A DNA stretch of 64,000 nt from Verrucomicrobiaceae bacterium (GTDB lineage: Bacteria > Verrucomicrobiota > Verrucomicrobiia > Verrucomicrobiales > Verrucomicrobiaceae), in the NCBI GenBank assembly GCA_027490195.1, contig JAIXYN010000060.1:1-64000 (forward strand), in the 5' to 3' direction. The translations under genes and the position numbers were made by a program. Below, in pieces: positions 1-7,718 of the stretch (position 1 is its first letter; the number at the start of each line of letters is the position of its first letter). The notes under the pieces were generated by a model. That model saw only the letters and a program-made list of their open reading frames with translations, did no database searches and was not told the origin of the DNA.

Positions 1-39
1 CGGCTTGTCAGAGTATTCAATGGGCAGGTTCACCATCAC
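1..39 (-). CDS. Possible start of a gene leaving the left edge (transposase-like)
   Basis: On the minus strand a frame open to the edge reads 'VMVNLPIEYSDKP' from GTG 39 or ATG 36. The 'IEYSDKP' piece recalls the beginning of IS1380-type transposases ('IEFTDKPVT'), but 12 residues are far too few to decide. The following 40-155 bases hold no other gene. Confidence 0.2.
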   Translation of the reverse strand, partial: MMVNLPIEYSDKP

Positions 40-155
40 GGTGATTGTGCCACATGCGTCAATGCCTCTTTCTAACAACGCTTTACACCTTCGTCTCCAC
101 TTCTATTGCATGTTCCGGGGTAAACGGAGGCAAGCGGGACGCTTGCTCTATACCT

Positions 156-497
156 CTACTTTACCACTTTGCCGCCCAGCGAAAGGATGCGGGCCTTGCC
201 TTTGGCATCCTCGGCTTCGGCGATCTGCTTGTTGGTCACATACATCTGTGAGAGCGCCGTCCAGGCCAGTAGGTCGTTGGGTTGGAGGGTCGTGGCCATC
301 ATGCCAGCACCAATGGCCTCCTTGACCTCACCATTGCGCAGCAGTGCCATGCCCAGAGCGTGCCAGCTTTCAAAGTGGTTCGGGTCCAGCGCGACGCAGC
401 GCCGGTACAGGGCGATGGCCTCTGGCAGTTCGCCGAGGGCGACGTGCCCGCTGGCTTCATCATACAGATCTTCGACGGTGGATGGCGTGGTGCTCAT
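156..497 (-). CDS. Small TPR-repeat protein
   Basis: Predicted 113-residue soluble protein built of tetratricopeptide repeats. Helical repeat signatures are visible, for example 'ALGELPEAIALYRRCVALDPNH' split across two helices and a second unit around 'AIGAGMMATTLQPNDLLAW'. TPRs mediate protein-protein contacts, and no catalytic motif is present. The open frame extends further upstream, but the ATG at 497 begins a natural N-terminus (MSTTPSTVEDLYDEAS), and the upstream extension would run into the chaperone gene. It lies 20 bases behind the PpiD-like gene on the same strand, so the two are probably co-transcribed. Partner unknown. Confidence 0.75.
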   Translation of the reverse strand: MSTTPSTVEDLYDEASGHVALGELPEAIALYRRCVALDPNHFESWHALGMALLRNGEVKEAIGAGMMATTLQPNDLLAWTALSQMYVTNKQIAEAEDAKGKARILSLGGKVVK

Positions 498-517
498 GCG
501 CGTCGATTGATGGTGCC

Positions 518-2029
518 TCAGCCCAGCTTGGATATGACTATGCGGGCGGCCTCGTGCTGCTTCTTGAACCAAGTCCTGAAAAGCCTGTCGCGCTCCTGAT
601 CTGAAAGAGATTCGACCTGGTTCTTGCGCAATTCGGCCGAATCAGGGCGCTTGCGGAGTTCCTTGGCACTGACGTAGATGAGGAGCGCGCCTTTGTCGAA
701 ATCCACGGCACGAGAGATGCTGCCGACGGCGGTTTTGGCGGCCTCCTGGCCGATCAGGAAGCTGTTGGGCACTTCCTGAGGTGGATTGGCGGTGTCGATG
801 TCTGGCAGCGGCTGAAGGGTGAGTTTCTGGGCTTTCACGAGATCATCGATCTTCTTGCCCGCCTTCAAGCCTTCGCTCAAAGCCTGACGTGCTTCATTCA
901 CGGCCTTGGTGCGGGCTTCATCCGCCTTCTGCCCAAGCAGTACCTCTTTGATCTTGCTGGTCACTTCAGCCAGTTCCTGCTGTTTGGGCTCCTCGAACTT
1001 GGTGATATCAAAAACATACCAGCCATTGATGCCTTCAACGGCTTCCGCCGGTGCGACTGAAGCCTTGGAGCGGGCGAAGATCTGTTCGAGGAGGTCGCTT
1101 TCGGCCTTGAGTGCGTCGGGAGGACTGCCTTGGGAGAAGGCGGGGACGGTCTCTATTTTTTCCTTCGTCGCTGCTGCTGCCTCGGCAAAGGTTTTGGGTT
1201 TATCCTTGGAATTGGTAAGTGCATTGAAAGCGTTCACGCGTTCCACGACGGCATTCTGTGCCTTCTGGCGCTCTTCCAGCGGCTTTTTATCGAGATCCTT
1301 GGCTTTCTCAAAGAAGACATAGCTCACGGCGCGCTTTTCAAGGGTCTTGTAGTTTTCCTTGTTTTCCTCGTAGTACTTCTTGATCTCGGCATCGGTGACA
1401 GAAGCGGCCTTTTTAAAGGTGTCGGTCTCAAAGACGATCTTGGAACCTTTGAAGGTCTGGTAGCTGCTGGCATACTGCTTCTCAGCGGCCAGCGGGGAGG
1501 CCGTGTAGCTCTTGGTCACAATGTCCTGCAGCTTTCGCAGGCCGACGATGTCCTTCATGATGTCCAGCAGGGCTTCGCTGTCGAAACCCATGGAGGCGGC
1601 GAGTTGCTCCAGCATCTGGCCACGGGACACGTCGAGCTTGCCGTTGTTTTGCAGGGCAGGGAGTTTATCCAGAGCGGCGCGTGCTTCCTCATTGCTGGGG
1701 CGGATGCCGAGTTTCTCCATGAGATGACGTGCCACGAAGAAATTGCCGAAAGCTTCCAGGCCGCCAGAGGAGGGAATGATGCTCAGGATTGAGGATAGCT
1801 CATCGGACTGAAGATAATACTGGGTGAACTGCGCGGCGCGCTGCACACGCTGGACATCCGCGACGCTGTAATCCTTGCCATACACCGTGAGAGCGACGTC
1901 GGTGGGGAGCAGCTTTTTCTCATGGTTCGCGGCGGTCTGCGAAACTCCATAGTAAAACATGGAGATGATGATGGCTACCGTCAGGGTGATAAGGAAGGCG
2001 CCACGGTGGCGGCGGAAAAATTCGAGCAT
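518..2029 (-). CDS. Membrane-anchored PpiD/SurA-like peptidyl-prolyl isomerase
   Basis: Protein of 503 residues with one N-terminal membrane segment (about residues 10-30, 'FLITLTVAIIISMFYYG') preceded by Arg/His-rich residues, predicting a periplasmic body anchored in the inner membrane. A SurA-N-like helical region follows (about 40-200), then a parvulin-type stretch (about 215-400, including 'INGWYVFDITKFEEP') and charged helices. This is the PpiD/SurA architecture used in folding of exported proteins. The ATG at 2029 is chosen because it puts the anchor right at the N-terminus; the longer frame upstream adds 47 unrelated residues. The parvulin domain is divergent, so it may act mainly as a chaperone. 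The TPR gene follows 20 bases downstream. Confidence 0.8.
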   Translation of the reverse strand: MLEFFRRHRGAFLITLTVAIIISMFYYGVSQTAANHEKKLLPTDVALTVYGKDYSVADVQRVQRAAQFTQYYLQSDELSSILSIIPSSGGLEAFGNFFVARHLMEKLGIRPSNEEARAALDKLPALQNNGKLDVSRGQMLEQLAASMGFDSEALLDIMKDIVGLRKLQDIVTKSYTASPLAAEKQYASSYQTFKGSKIVFETDTFKKAASVTDAEIKKYYEENKENYKTLEKRAVSYVFFEKAKDLDKKPLEERQKAQNAVVERVNAFNALTNSKDKPKTFAEAAAATKEKIETVPAFSQGSPPDALKAESDLLEQIFARSKASVAPAEAVEGINGWYVFDITKFEEPKQQELAEVTSKIKEVLLGQKADEARTKAVNEARQALSEGLKAGKKIDDLVKAQKLTLQPLPDIDTANPPQEVPNSFLIGQEAAKTAVGSISRAVDFDKGALLIYVSAKELRKRPDSAELRKNQVESLSDQERDRLFRTWFKKQHEAARIVISKLG

Positions 2030-2202
2030 GGGAAGTCGGGGCGGTTGAAGGGCGCGCAATAAGCCGCAGCGTACCCCGGCAGCAACCGGAAAGTGCTGTC
2101 CCTTGATCTGACACCCCAGGGAAACATTCGGCCTCATTCCTTGACATTGCAGGCACCCGGCACACTTCATGCGGTCCGATTTTCCGTTGATCGTCTGACC
2201 TC

Positions 2203-2829
2203 ATGCCCCAAGCCCCCACGAAACGCTACTGGACCGTTCGCTCCTCCTCCATCCACAATCGCGGCATTTTTGCCCGCTGTGACATCCCCTACGATGCGCC
2301 GATTATCGAATACATTGGTGAAAAAATCACCAAGGCAGAATCCTCCCGGCGCGGTGAGGCTCTTGTCGAGAAAGCCAAAAAGACCGGCGGGGCAGCGGTG
2401 TACGTTTTCACCCTGAACCAGCGCTACGACATTGATGGTGCCAAAGGGAAAAATCCTGCACGCTACATCAATCATTCCTGTGCCCCCAACTGCGAGGCCT
2501 ACATCATCCGCGGCCGCATCTGGATCTATTCTTTGCGTGAGATCAAGGCCGGCGAGGAACTGACCTACAACTACGGTTTTGATGTGGACACCTGGGACGA
2601 GCATCCCTGCCGCTGCGGCACAGACCGCTGTGTTGGCTTCATCGTGGAAGAAAAGCAGTGGCCGAAGCTGCTGAAGAGGATGGAGAAGGCTGAGCAAGAC
2701 ATCCAAAAGAAGAAGCTGAAGCTTACCGAGGCGAAGAGCGCCACCGCGCCTGCAAAGAAAACGTCAGCCAAAAAGACCGCAGCAAAGAAGACTTCGGCCA
2801 AAAAGCCGCTGACCAAGAAGAAAAAGTAG
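2203..2829 (+). CDS. SET-domain protein with lysine/alanine-rich tail
   Basis: Protein of 208 residues. A SET domain spans about 8-130: the N-flank 'NRGIFARCDI', the cofactor/active-site knot 'RYINHSCAPNC' (residues 87-97) and 'TYNYGF' (121-126). A post-SET zinc motif CxCx4CxG follows at residues 136-145. These are the hallmarks of protein-lysine methyltransferases that use S-adenosylmethionine. The last ~35 residues are a low-complexity Lys/Ala/Thr/Ser tail with repeated AKKT/AKK units, like the basic tails of histone H1-like bacterial proteins. It is divergent from the chaperone gene, with 173 bases between the starts. Substrate unknown; the tail could bind DNA or be an automethylation target (inference). 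Confidence 0.88.
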   Translation: MPQAPTKRYWTVRSSSIHNRGIFARCDIPYDAPIIEYIGEKITKAESSRRGEALVEKAKKTGGAAVYVFTLNQRYDIDGAKGKNPARYINHSCAPNCEAYIIRGRIWIYSLREIKAGEELTYNYGFDVDTWDEHPCRCGTDRCVGFIVEEKQWPKLLKRMEKAEQDIQKKKLKLTEAKSATAPAKKTSAKKTAAKKTSAKKPLTKKKK

Positions 2830-2845
2830 CGGGCGTCCCGTTCCC

Positions 2846-3400
2846 TCACACCCGTCTCGTCTCACGTTCCGTCGCGCGGGCGGCAGCGCTGTTTTGAAAA
2901 TGGGTGATGGCGGCGGCGAGGGCGTCTGCGGCATCGGCTTCCGGTGTTTCACGCAGGCGGAGTTGGGCGCGGATCATGAAGGCCACCTGGTCTTTCTGCG
3001 CAGCGCCGCGCCCTACGGCGGCCTGTTTGATCTCACGTGGGGCATACTCGTAGATTGGCAGGCCGTGCTCGGCGGCGGCTATCAAACAGGCACCGCGTGC
3101 GGTGCCCAGCACGATGGCGGTCTTGTAGCTTTGGACAAAAATGGTGGATTCGATGGCGCAAACAGTCGGTGCGTGCCTAGCGATCACTTCATTCAAACCG
3201 GTGCGGATGGCGACCAGACAGCCGGAGGGAAGCAGGGCGGGTTTGTTGTGAATGACGCCCCACTCAATGGCCCGTAATTGCCCGCCCGCGCTTTCCACCA
3301 CCGCCCAGCCGGTTTTCCGCAGCGCTGGGTCGATGGCCAGGACGCGTTCGACGGCGGGTGTCACGACTGCAGCGGGGGAACTGCTGACAATGCGGGCCAT
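2846..3400 (-). CDS. ruvC: Crossover junction endodeoxyribonuclease RuvC
   Basis: Protein of 184 residues, close to the usual RuvC size. RuvC cleaves Holliday junctions together with RuvAB. The acidic catalytic set is visible: Asp in 'AIDPALRKTGW', Glu in 'CAIEST', and the two C-terminal Asp of 'DAADALAAAITH'. The conserved 'LGTARGA' segment is also present. The start is the ATG at 3400, which overlaps the stop of the DoxX gene by one base (TGATG), suggesting translational coupling. The longer open frame upstream lies inside doxX and is not credible. ruvA and ruvB are not in the window. Confidence 0.9.
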   Translation of the reverse strand: MARIVSSSPAAVVTPAVERVLAIDPALRKTGWAVVESAGGQLRAIEWGVIHNKPALLPSGCLVAIRTGLNEVIARHAPTVCAIESTIFVQSYKTAIVLGTARGACLIAAAEHGLPIYEYAPREIKQAAVGRGAAQKDQVAFMIRAQLRLRETPEADAADALAAAITHFQNSAAARATERETRRV

Positions 3401-3876
3401 CAGCGGCGTTTTTTCGATTCGCCTTGGCCGAGGCGGAAGAGTTGGTCCACTGAAACGGTGCCCGAGCCAAACAGAAGCAGCGTCACGGTGATGATCAGGT
3501 AGAGCCAAGCCGCCTCCTCCCGTGGAGAGTCGACGTTGTGCAATACCACCAGAGTGGTGATGACCACCGGCAGAAAGACAAAGGCAAAGAGCCGGGTTAA
3601 AAAGCCGATGATCCAGCTCAAGGCCACGCCGACGATGAGCAGGGCGACGATGGGGGCCAGCAGATGGGCGTAGGGCATGCCCGCCTCATGAAACGCGGGC
3701 ACCCACGCCCAGGGCTTTTCCTGAAAGAAGAAATGGTAGGCGTTTTGCACGGCATCCAGGCCGTAGCGTGTCATGAGCAGCAGCCCTGTCCCGATGCGGA
3801 GGATGGCGGCGGTTTGAAAGAGAGAACTCAGGGGGCTTTGTGCAGTGGAGGGACCACTGCCGGTGTATTCAAGCAT
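3400..3876 (-). CDS. DoxX-family membrane protein
   Basis: About 158 residues with four predicted membrane helices, including 'LRIGTGLLLMTRYGLDAV', 'LLAPIVALLIVGVALSWIIG', 'LFAFVFLPVVITTLVVL' and 'AWLYLIITVTLLLFGSG'. This matches the DoxX/DoxD-like family of small inner-membrane proteins, whose biochemical role is mostly unsettled (redox or quinone-linked roles have been proposed for members). The ATG at 3876 falls 10 bases after the upstream lipoprotein gene; an alternative start at 3918 would overlap that gene by 32 bases. Its stop overlaps the ruvC start. Confidence 0.75.
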   Translation of the reverse strand: MLEYTGSGPSTAQSPLSSLFQTAAILRIGTGLLLMTRYGLDAVQNAYHFFFQEKPWAWVPAFHEAGMPYAHLLAPIVALLIVGVALSWIIGFLTRLFAFVFLPVVITTLVVLHNVDSPREEAAWLYLIITVTLLLFGSGTVSVDQLFRLGQGESKKRR

Positions 3877-3886
3877 GGTGCGTAAA

Positions 3887-4600
3887 TCAGATGTCGGGAG
3901 AAAGAGTGATGATGTCACCAGCCTGCGGCCTCCAATTTTTATCCGCTGCTTCCAGCGAAGTGAAGAAGTGCCGCTGACCTTGACGGGAGATGTATAAGCC
4001 GCGTGTGGTGGAGCCGGGCTTACGCCCGCCGGTGACGGTGACGGCCTGTCTGACGCTCATGTCCTTGAAAACCGGGATAAATTCAGGCTCCATCACATCT
4101 CCATTGAGAGAGACGACTGGGGTGTTTTCCACGGAGATGATTTGCACCGTGATCTCCCGGGTGTTGCGCCCGGCCAGCCGGAACACGGTGGCGATCGCCT
4201 CCGCCGCCTTGGGCAGGGTCAGGCCCCCGACACGCGCAGTGCCCACCTGGCCGAGAGGGAGCAGTCCTTCGGTGTTGATCATCTCAATGCCTCGGTAGAT
4301 GCGGTCCGGGCTGCGTGTGCCTTCATAAATTTCGAGGCGCACAGTGTGGCCGAAGCCCAGGGTGCCACGCGAATTGAAGGGCACATCCGGATCTTCAGAA
4401 TTCACCTTGTCTCTCTCCGACATGCCTGGCACGAGCTTGGCCACCGTGTTTCGGCTCGGCAGACTGGGCAGACTGGGCAGGCCAATCTTTGGCAGCTTGG
4501 GCAGCTTTGGCATCGGGGGAATGATGCTCTTGATCATGCCACAGGAGCAGAGCACGAAGCTGGTGAGAGCAAAAAGAAGGGCAGATGGGACACGCGACAT
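3887..4600 (-). CDS. Polysaccharide-export-like (Wza/SLBB-type) outer-membrane lipoprotein
   Basis: Lipoprotein of 237 residues. The N-terminal signal ends in a lipobox (V-L-C-S-C, Cys about residue 20), then a proline-rich linker of PKLP/PSLP repeats (about 25-50). The body resembles the polysaccharide export domain: 'TVRLEIYEG', then 'INTEGLLPLGQVGTARVGG' and 'TLPKAAEAI', followed by an SLBB-like segment ('VSLNGDVMEPEFIPVFKD'). Proteins of this family form export channels for capsule or exopolysaccharide, but are often longer (E. coli Wza is about 380 residues). No glycosyltransferases or Wzc homologue flank it, so the substrate is unknown. The start at 4600 is set by the signal peptide. 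Confidence 0.68.
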   Translation of the reverse strand: MSRVPSALLFALTSFVLCSCGMIKSIIPPMPKLPKLPKIGLPSLPSLPSRNTVAKLVPGMSERDKVNSEDPDVPFNSRGTLGFGHTVRLEIYEGTRSPDRIYRGIEMINTEGLLPLGQVGTARVGGLTLPKAAEAIATVFRLAGRNTREITVQIISVENTPVVSLNGDVMEPEFIPVFKDMSVRQAVTVTGGRKPGSTTRGLYISRQGQRHFFTSLEAADKNWRPQAGDIITLSPDI

Positions 4601-4715
4601 GGTGAGACAGCAACAGTTTCCGCCATGATGGCGGCACGTGGTGCGATGGCAAGAGGCTTTCGTCTTTGGCACGATTACTTCCTGGCTTGTTCGCCGACTT
4701 TGGTGGGGCAGGGGG

Positions 4716-5546
4716 TCATGCTCCCGCAACGGCGCCTTCCTCATACACCCTCAGTGCCTTGGTGGCGGAAGCTGGACGGTGGGTGGGTATGCGGTTGATG
4801 AGCCATTCGACCCACTTCACAGTGCGGGCGGGCAGGTCGGGCCGCAGCTTGCCCAGCGGCTGGGTGCGGGGATGCAAATGCGCCACCATCACCTGTGGCT
4901 TGGTCTCGCCATCGAAGGGATACTTTTGCGTCAGCGCGTAGTAAAAAAGACAGCCCAGCGCATAGATGTCCGTTCGCACATCGACAGCGGCGCGTTCAAA
5001 CTGCTCCGGGGCCATGAAATATACGGAACCTAGCAGCCCGCTGCAGGGGGGCGGGTCCTGCCCATTTCCCTGCGGAGTGCTTGTCGCTAGGCCAAAATCG
5101 AGGATCTTCACCTTTAGGCGGCCGTCCGGCAGCCGGTGGATCATGAGATTTCCCGGCTTCAGATCGAGGTGAAGGAGGCCCTTCGCGTGCACGGCGCTCA
5201 TCCCGGCCAGAGTCTGGCGCACCAGGTCGTCAAAATCATCGGCTGACAAAGCGCCACGCATGATGACATCCTCCAAAGTCTCGCCCTGGGCCAGTTCCAT
5301 CACGATAAACCCACCTTCGGTATCCACGCCATAATCGTAGACCGCCACGATATTCGGGTGCTGTAAAACCAACTGTTTTCGCGCCTCTCGGATCAGGTCG
5401 TCCACAGCCGTACCGCAGCCACCCACCTTGTCAGCTAAAATGCGTTTGATCGCCACCTCACGGCCCAGTTGGGTGTCCCGCGCTCTGAAAACAACCCCCA
5501 GGCCACCTTTCGCGATGGGAGCTAGCAATTCATAGCGTTTGTTCAT
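4716..5546 (-). CDS. Cytoplasmic Ser/Thr protein kinase with HLD catalytic loop
   Basis: Hanks-type protein kinase of 276 residues, essentially a lone catalytic domain with no membrane segment or sensor module. Visible motifs: Gly-rich loop 'AKGGLGVVF' (residues 12-20), ATP-anchoring Lys34 in 'VAIK', catalytic loop 'HLDLKPGN' (126-133), 'DFG' (150-152) and 'MAPEQF'. The usual HRD Arg is Leu here, a non-RD-type loop, implying activity that does not need activation-loop phosphorylation (inference from kinase biology). All residues needed for phosphotransfer are kept. It is divergent from the OppF-type ATPase gene across an 87-base gap holding an inverted repeat. Confidence 0.88.
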   Translation of the reverse strand: MNKRYELLAPIAKGGLGVVFRARDTQLGREVAIKRILADKVGGCGTAVDDLIREARKQLVLQHPNIVAVYDYGVDTEGGFIVMELAQGETLEDVIMRGALSADDFDDLVRQTLAGMSAVHAKGLLHLDLKPGNLMIHRLPDGRLKVKILDFGLATSTPQGNGQDPPPCSGLLGSVYFMAPEQFERAAVDVRTDIYALGCLFYYALTQKYPFDGETKPQVMVAHLHPRTQPLGKLRPDLPARTVKWVEWLINRIPTHRPASATKALRVYEEGAVAGA

Positions 5547-5590
5547 CTGGATAGAAATGCTGACACTTTCAAGCTTTCACGCAATGAAAC

Positions 5591-5618
5591 TTTAGCACGT
5601 TTTACCAGCTGTGCTAAA
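5591..5618. promoter_or_regulatory. Inverted repeat in divergent kinase/ABC promoter region
   Basis: Perfect 8-base arms TTTAGCAC (5591-5598) and GTGCTAAA (5611-5618) separated by 12 bases, in the 87-base gap between two divergent genes. A possible promoter for the ABC gene overlaps it: TTAGCA at 5592-5597 and TAAAAT at 5615-5620, spaced 17 bases. This arrangement fits an operator controlling one or both genes. No regulator gene is adjacent. A chance inverted repeat cannot be excluded. Confidence 0.4.
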
Positions 5619-5633
5619 ATCAGAACTTCCACC

Positions 5634-6422
5634 ATGCCGCTGCTCCGAGTTCAAGATCTCAAGATTCACTTTCCCGTGCGCGGGGGCTGGTTTGGCCGTA
5701 CCTCGGATGTCATTAAGGCCGTGGACAAGGTCAGCTTTGAGGTGGAGGAAGGCAGCACGGTCGGTCTGGTCGGTGAGAGCGGTAGTGGCAAGTCCACCGT
5801 GGCCCGCGCCTTGCTCAAGCTCATCTCGGTCACCTCCGGCAGCGTGAACTATCGCGGGATGGAAGTGCTGCCGATGCCGGAGAGCGAATTCCGCCCGCTG
5901 CGCAGGGAGATGCAGATGGTGTTTCAGGACCCCATTGGCTCGCTGAATCCGCGCATGACGGTCGAGTCCATTCTCGGCGAGCCATTGCAGATTCACTTCA
6001 AAGAACTCTCACGGGAGGAGCGCCGCGAGGTCTCCGCTGGACTGCTCAAAAAAGTAGGCCTGCCCGAAGATGCCCTGCAGCGTTACCCACATGAATTCAG
6101 TGGTGGCCAGCGCCAGCGCATCGGCATCGCACGCGCACTGGCTGTAAAGCCCCGCTTCCTCATCTGTGACGAGCCCGTCAGCGCCCTCGATGTCAGCGTA
6201 CAGGCGCAGATTCTGAACCTGCTCAAGGACATCCAGGCGGAGCTCGATCTCACGTTACTCTTCATCGCCCACGATCTCGCGGTCGTCCGTCACATGAGCG
6301 ATCACATCGTCGTCATGCATCACGGCAAAATCGTCGAGCAGGGGAATGCCGACGAGATCTGCGAGAACCCGCGTCACGACTACACCCAGAAGCTGCTCGA
6401 AGCCGTGCCTGTGCTCATCTAG
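5634..6422 (+). CDS. Oligopeptide/dipeptide ABC transporter ATPase (OppF/DppF type)
   Basis: Protein of 262 residues with all ABC motifs: Walker A 'GESGSGKST' (about residues 48-56), Q-loop 'VFQDP', signature 'FSGGQRQR', Walker B 'LICDEP' and the switch His in 'IAHD'. The 'SLNPRMTV' stretch and 'YPHEFSGGQRQRIGIARAL' are typical of OppF/DppF, which powers peptide import. The family's C-terminal oligo_HPY extension is shortened. No permease, binding protein or OppD lies next to it, so it must work with subunits encoded elsewhere, or it is an orphan. rodA starts 45 bases downstream on the same strand. Confidence 0.9.
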   Translation: MPLLRVQDLKIHFPVRGGWFGRTSDVIKAVDKVSFEVEEGSTVGLVGESGSGKSTVARALLKLISVTSGSVNYRGMEVLPMPESEFRPLRREMQMVFQDPIGSLNPRMTVESILGEPLQIHFKELSREERREVSAGLLKKVGLPEDALQRYPHEFSGGQRQRIGIARALAVKPRFLICDEPVSALDVSVQAQILNLLKDIQAELDLTLLFIAHDLAVVRHMSDHIVVMHHGKIVEQGNADEICENPRHDYTQKLLEAVPVLI

Positions 6423-6467
6423 CGCGAGTGGTGTTCACTCGCTCCAATCTTTTATTGTTCTGATTCA

Positions 6468-7667
6468 ATGACTCCTCTCTTTAAAAAATTCCTCGGCATG
6501 AACTGGCTGCTGGTGCTCAATGTCACCGCCCTCTGCATATTTGGAGTGTATGCAATTTACAACGCATCGGCCTACAAGGAGTCTGCTGAATTCTCCCTTA
6601 AATGGAAGGATCAGCTTCGTGCAATTCTGATAGGAGTGCCTGTGTTTTTTGGAGCCTCTTTGATTGACTATAAATGGGTGCGCTGGGCCTGCTGGCCGCT
6701 CTACTTGGCGGGCATCGGTGGACTGGTGGCCGTCCTCCTTTACGGTGTGGAACGCGGTGGTAACAAGGCATGGCTCATCATTGGCGGGCAGTCTGTACAG
6801 CCTTCGCAGTTTGCCATTATGTCAGGCATTTTAGTGTTGGGGGTGGTCTTTGGTGAGCTGCCTCGGCTGCTGCCGGTTTTCCGTCGCCCATGGCTGCGCA
6901 TCCTGGTTGCCGGCATGGTCGCCGGCGTTCCAGCCGTGATGGTCATCAAGGAGGATCTTGGCTCCGGTCTTGTCTGGGGCCCCGTGTTTCTTTCCATGAT
7001 GCTCGTGGGTAGCATTCCGTTTCGTTACATGATCACGATGCTCCTTGGTATCGTTAGCATTGTGCCGCTGGTCTATGTTTTTGCGCTCAAGCCCTACCAG
7101 CAGGCGCGCATCAGTTCCACCTGGTACATGATGACGAACCAGCTGGACAAGGTTGACCTGCAAAACGAGGCATGGGTGGCCAAGTATCTGTTGATCGGTG
7201 TGTCGACCGCCGGGCTAGAAGGCAAAGGACCAGAATCGAAGAAAGTAGAGGATCAGGCGTCCATCCATCGCACCTTTTTGCCGCATGAGACCATCAGTGA
7301 TTTCATCTTTTGCGTCGTCTCTGAGGAGTTTGGTTTTCGTGGCGCAGTGCTTCTGTTGTCTGGCATTGCTCTGCTGCTGCTGCAATCAGTTTTCGTGGCG
7401 TTCTTTGCGCGTGATCAGCTTGGGCGGCTAATTGTGGTTGGAGTGGTCGCGATGTTCTTTGTCCACACATTTCAAAACGCCGGGATGAATCTCGTCATGC
7501 TGCCCGTCATCGGGCTTCCCATGCCCTTAATCAGCCATGGTGGCACGTTTGTCATAGTCTGCCTCTTCCTCATGGGCATGATCCAGAGCGTCTGGGTCCA
7601 CCGCAATATCTCCGCCGTGAAGAAGAAACGCTCGGTGAACGGTCCCCGCGACGAAGACGACGAATAA
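6468..7667 (+). CDS. rodA: SEDS peptidoglycan glycosyltransferase RodA
   Basis: Polytopic membrane protein of 399 residues with about ten predicted helices, of the SEDS family (RodA/FtsW/SpoVE). Family hallmarks include 'GGNKAWLIIGGQSVQPSQFA', 'KEDLGSGLVWGPVF' (catalytic-loop Asp), 'PHETISDFIFCVVSEEFGF', and 'FQNAGMNLVMLPVIGLPMPLISHGG'. RodA polymerises lipid II into glycan strands during side-wall growth with a class B PBP. The final ~25 residues are charged and cytoplasmic. mreBCD and the partner PBP are not in this window, but in related genomes they often sit elsewhere. A hairpin terminator follows. Confidence 0.9.
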   Translation: MTPLFKKFLGMNWLLVLNVTALCIFGVYAIYNASAYKESAEFSLKWKDQLRAILIGVPVFFGASLIDYKWVRWACWPLYLAGIGGLVAVLLYGVERGGNKAWLIIGGQSVQPSQFAIMSGILVLGVVFGELPRLLPVFRRPWLRILVAGMVAGVPAVMVIKEDLGSGLVWGPVFLSMMLVGSIPFRYMITMLLGIVSIVPLVYVFALKPYQQARISSTWYMMTNQLDKVDLQNEAWVAKYLLIGVSTAGLEGKGPESKKVEDQASIHRTFLPHETISDFIFCVVSEEFGFRGAVLLLSGIALLLLQSVFVAFFARDQLGRLIVVGVVAMFFVHTFQNAGMNLVMLPVIGLPMPLISHGGTFVIVCLFLMGMIQSVWVHRNISAVKKKRSVNGPRDEDDE

Positions 7668-7674
7668 ACTCAAC

Positions 7675-7695
7675 CTGACGGCGACCTGCCGTCAG
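7675..7695. terminator. Hairpin terminator between convergent genes
   Basis: Perfect 8-base stem CTGACGGC / GCCGTCAG with loop GACCT, lying in the 51-base gap between the convergent rodA and oxidoreductase genes. There is no long T-run on either side, so it may end transcription in both directions weakly or simply protect the 3' ends. Confidence 0.5.
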
Positions 7696-7718
7696 TCCGG
7701 CCTCAAATCAGGCGCTCC

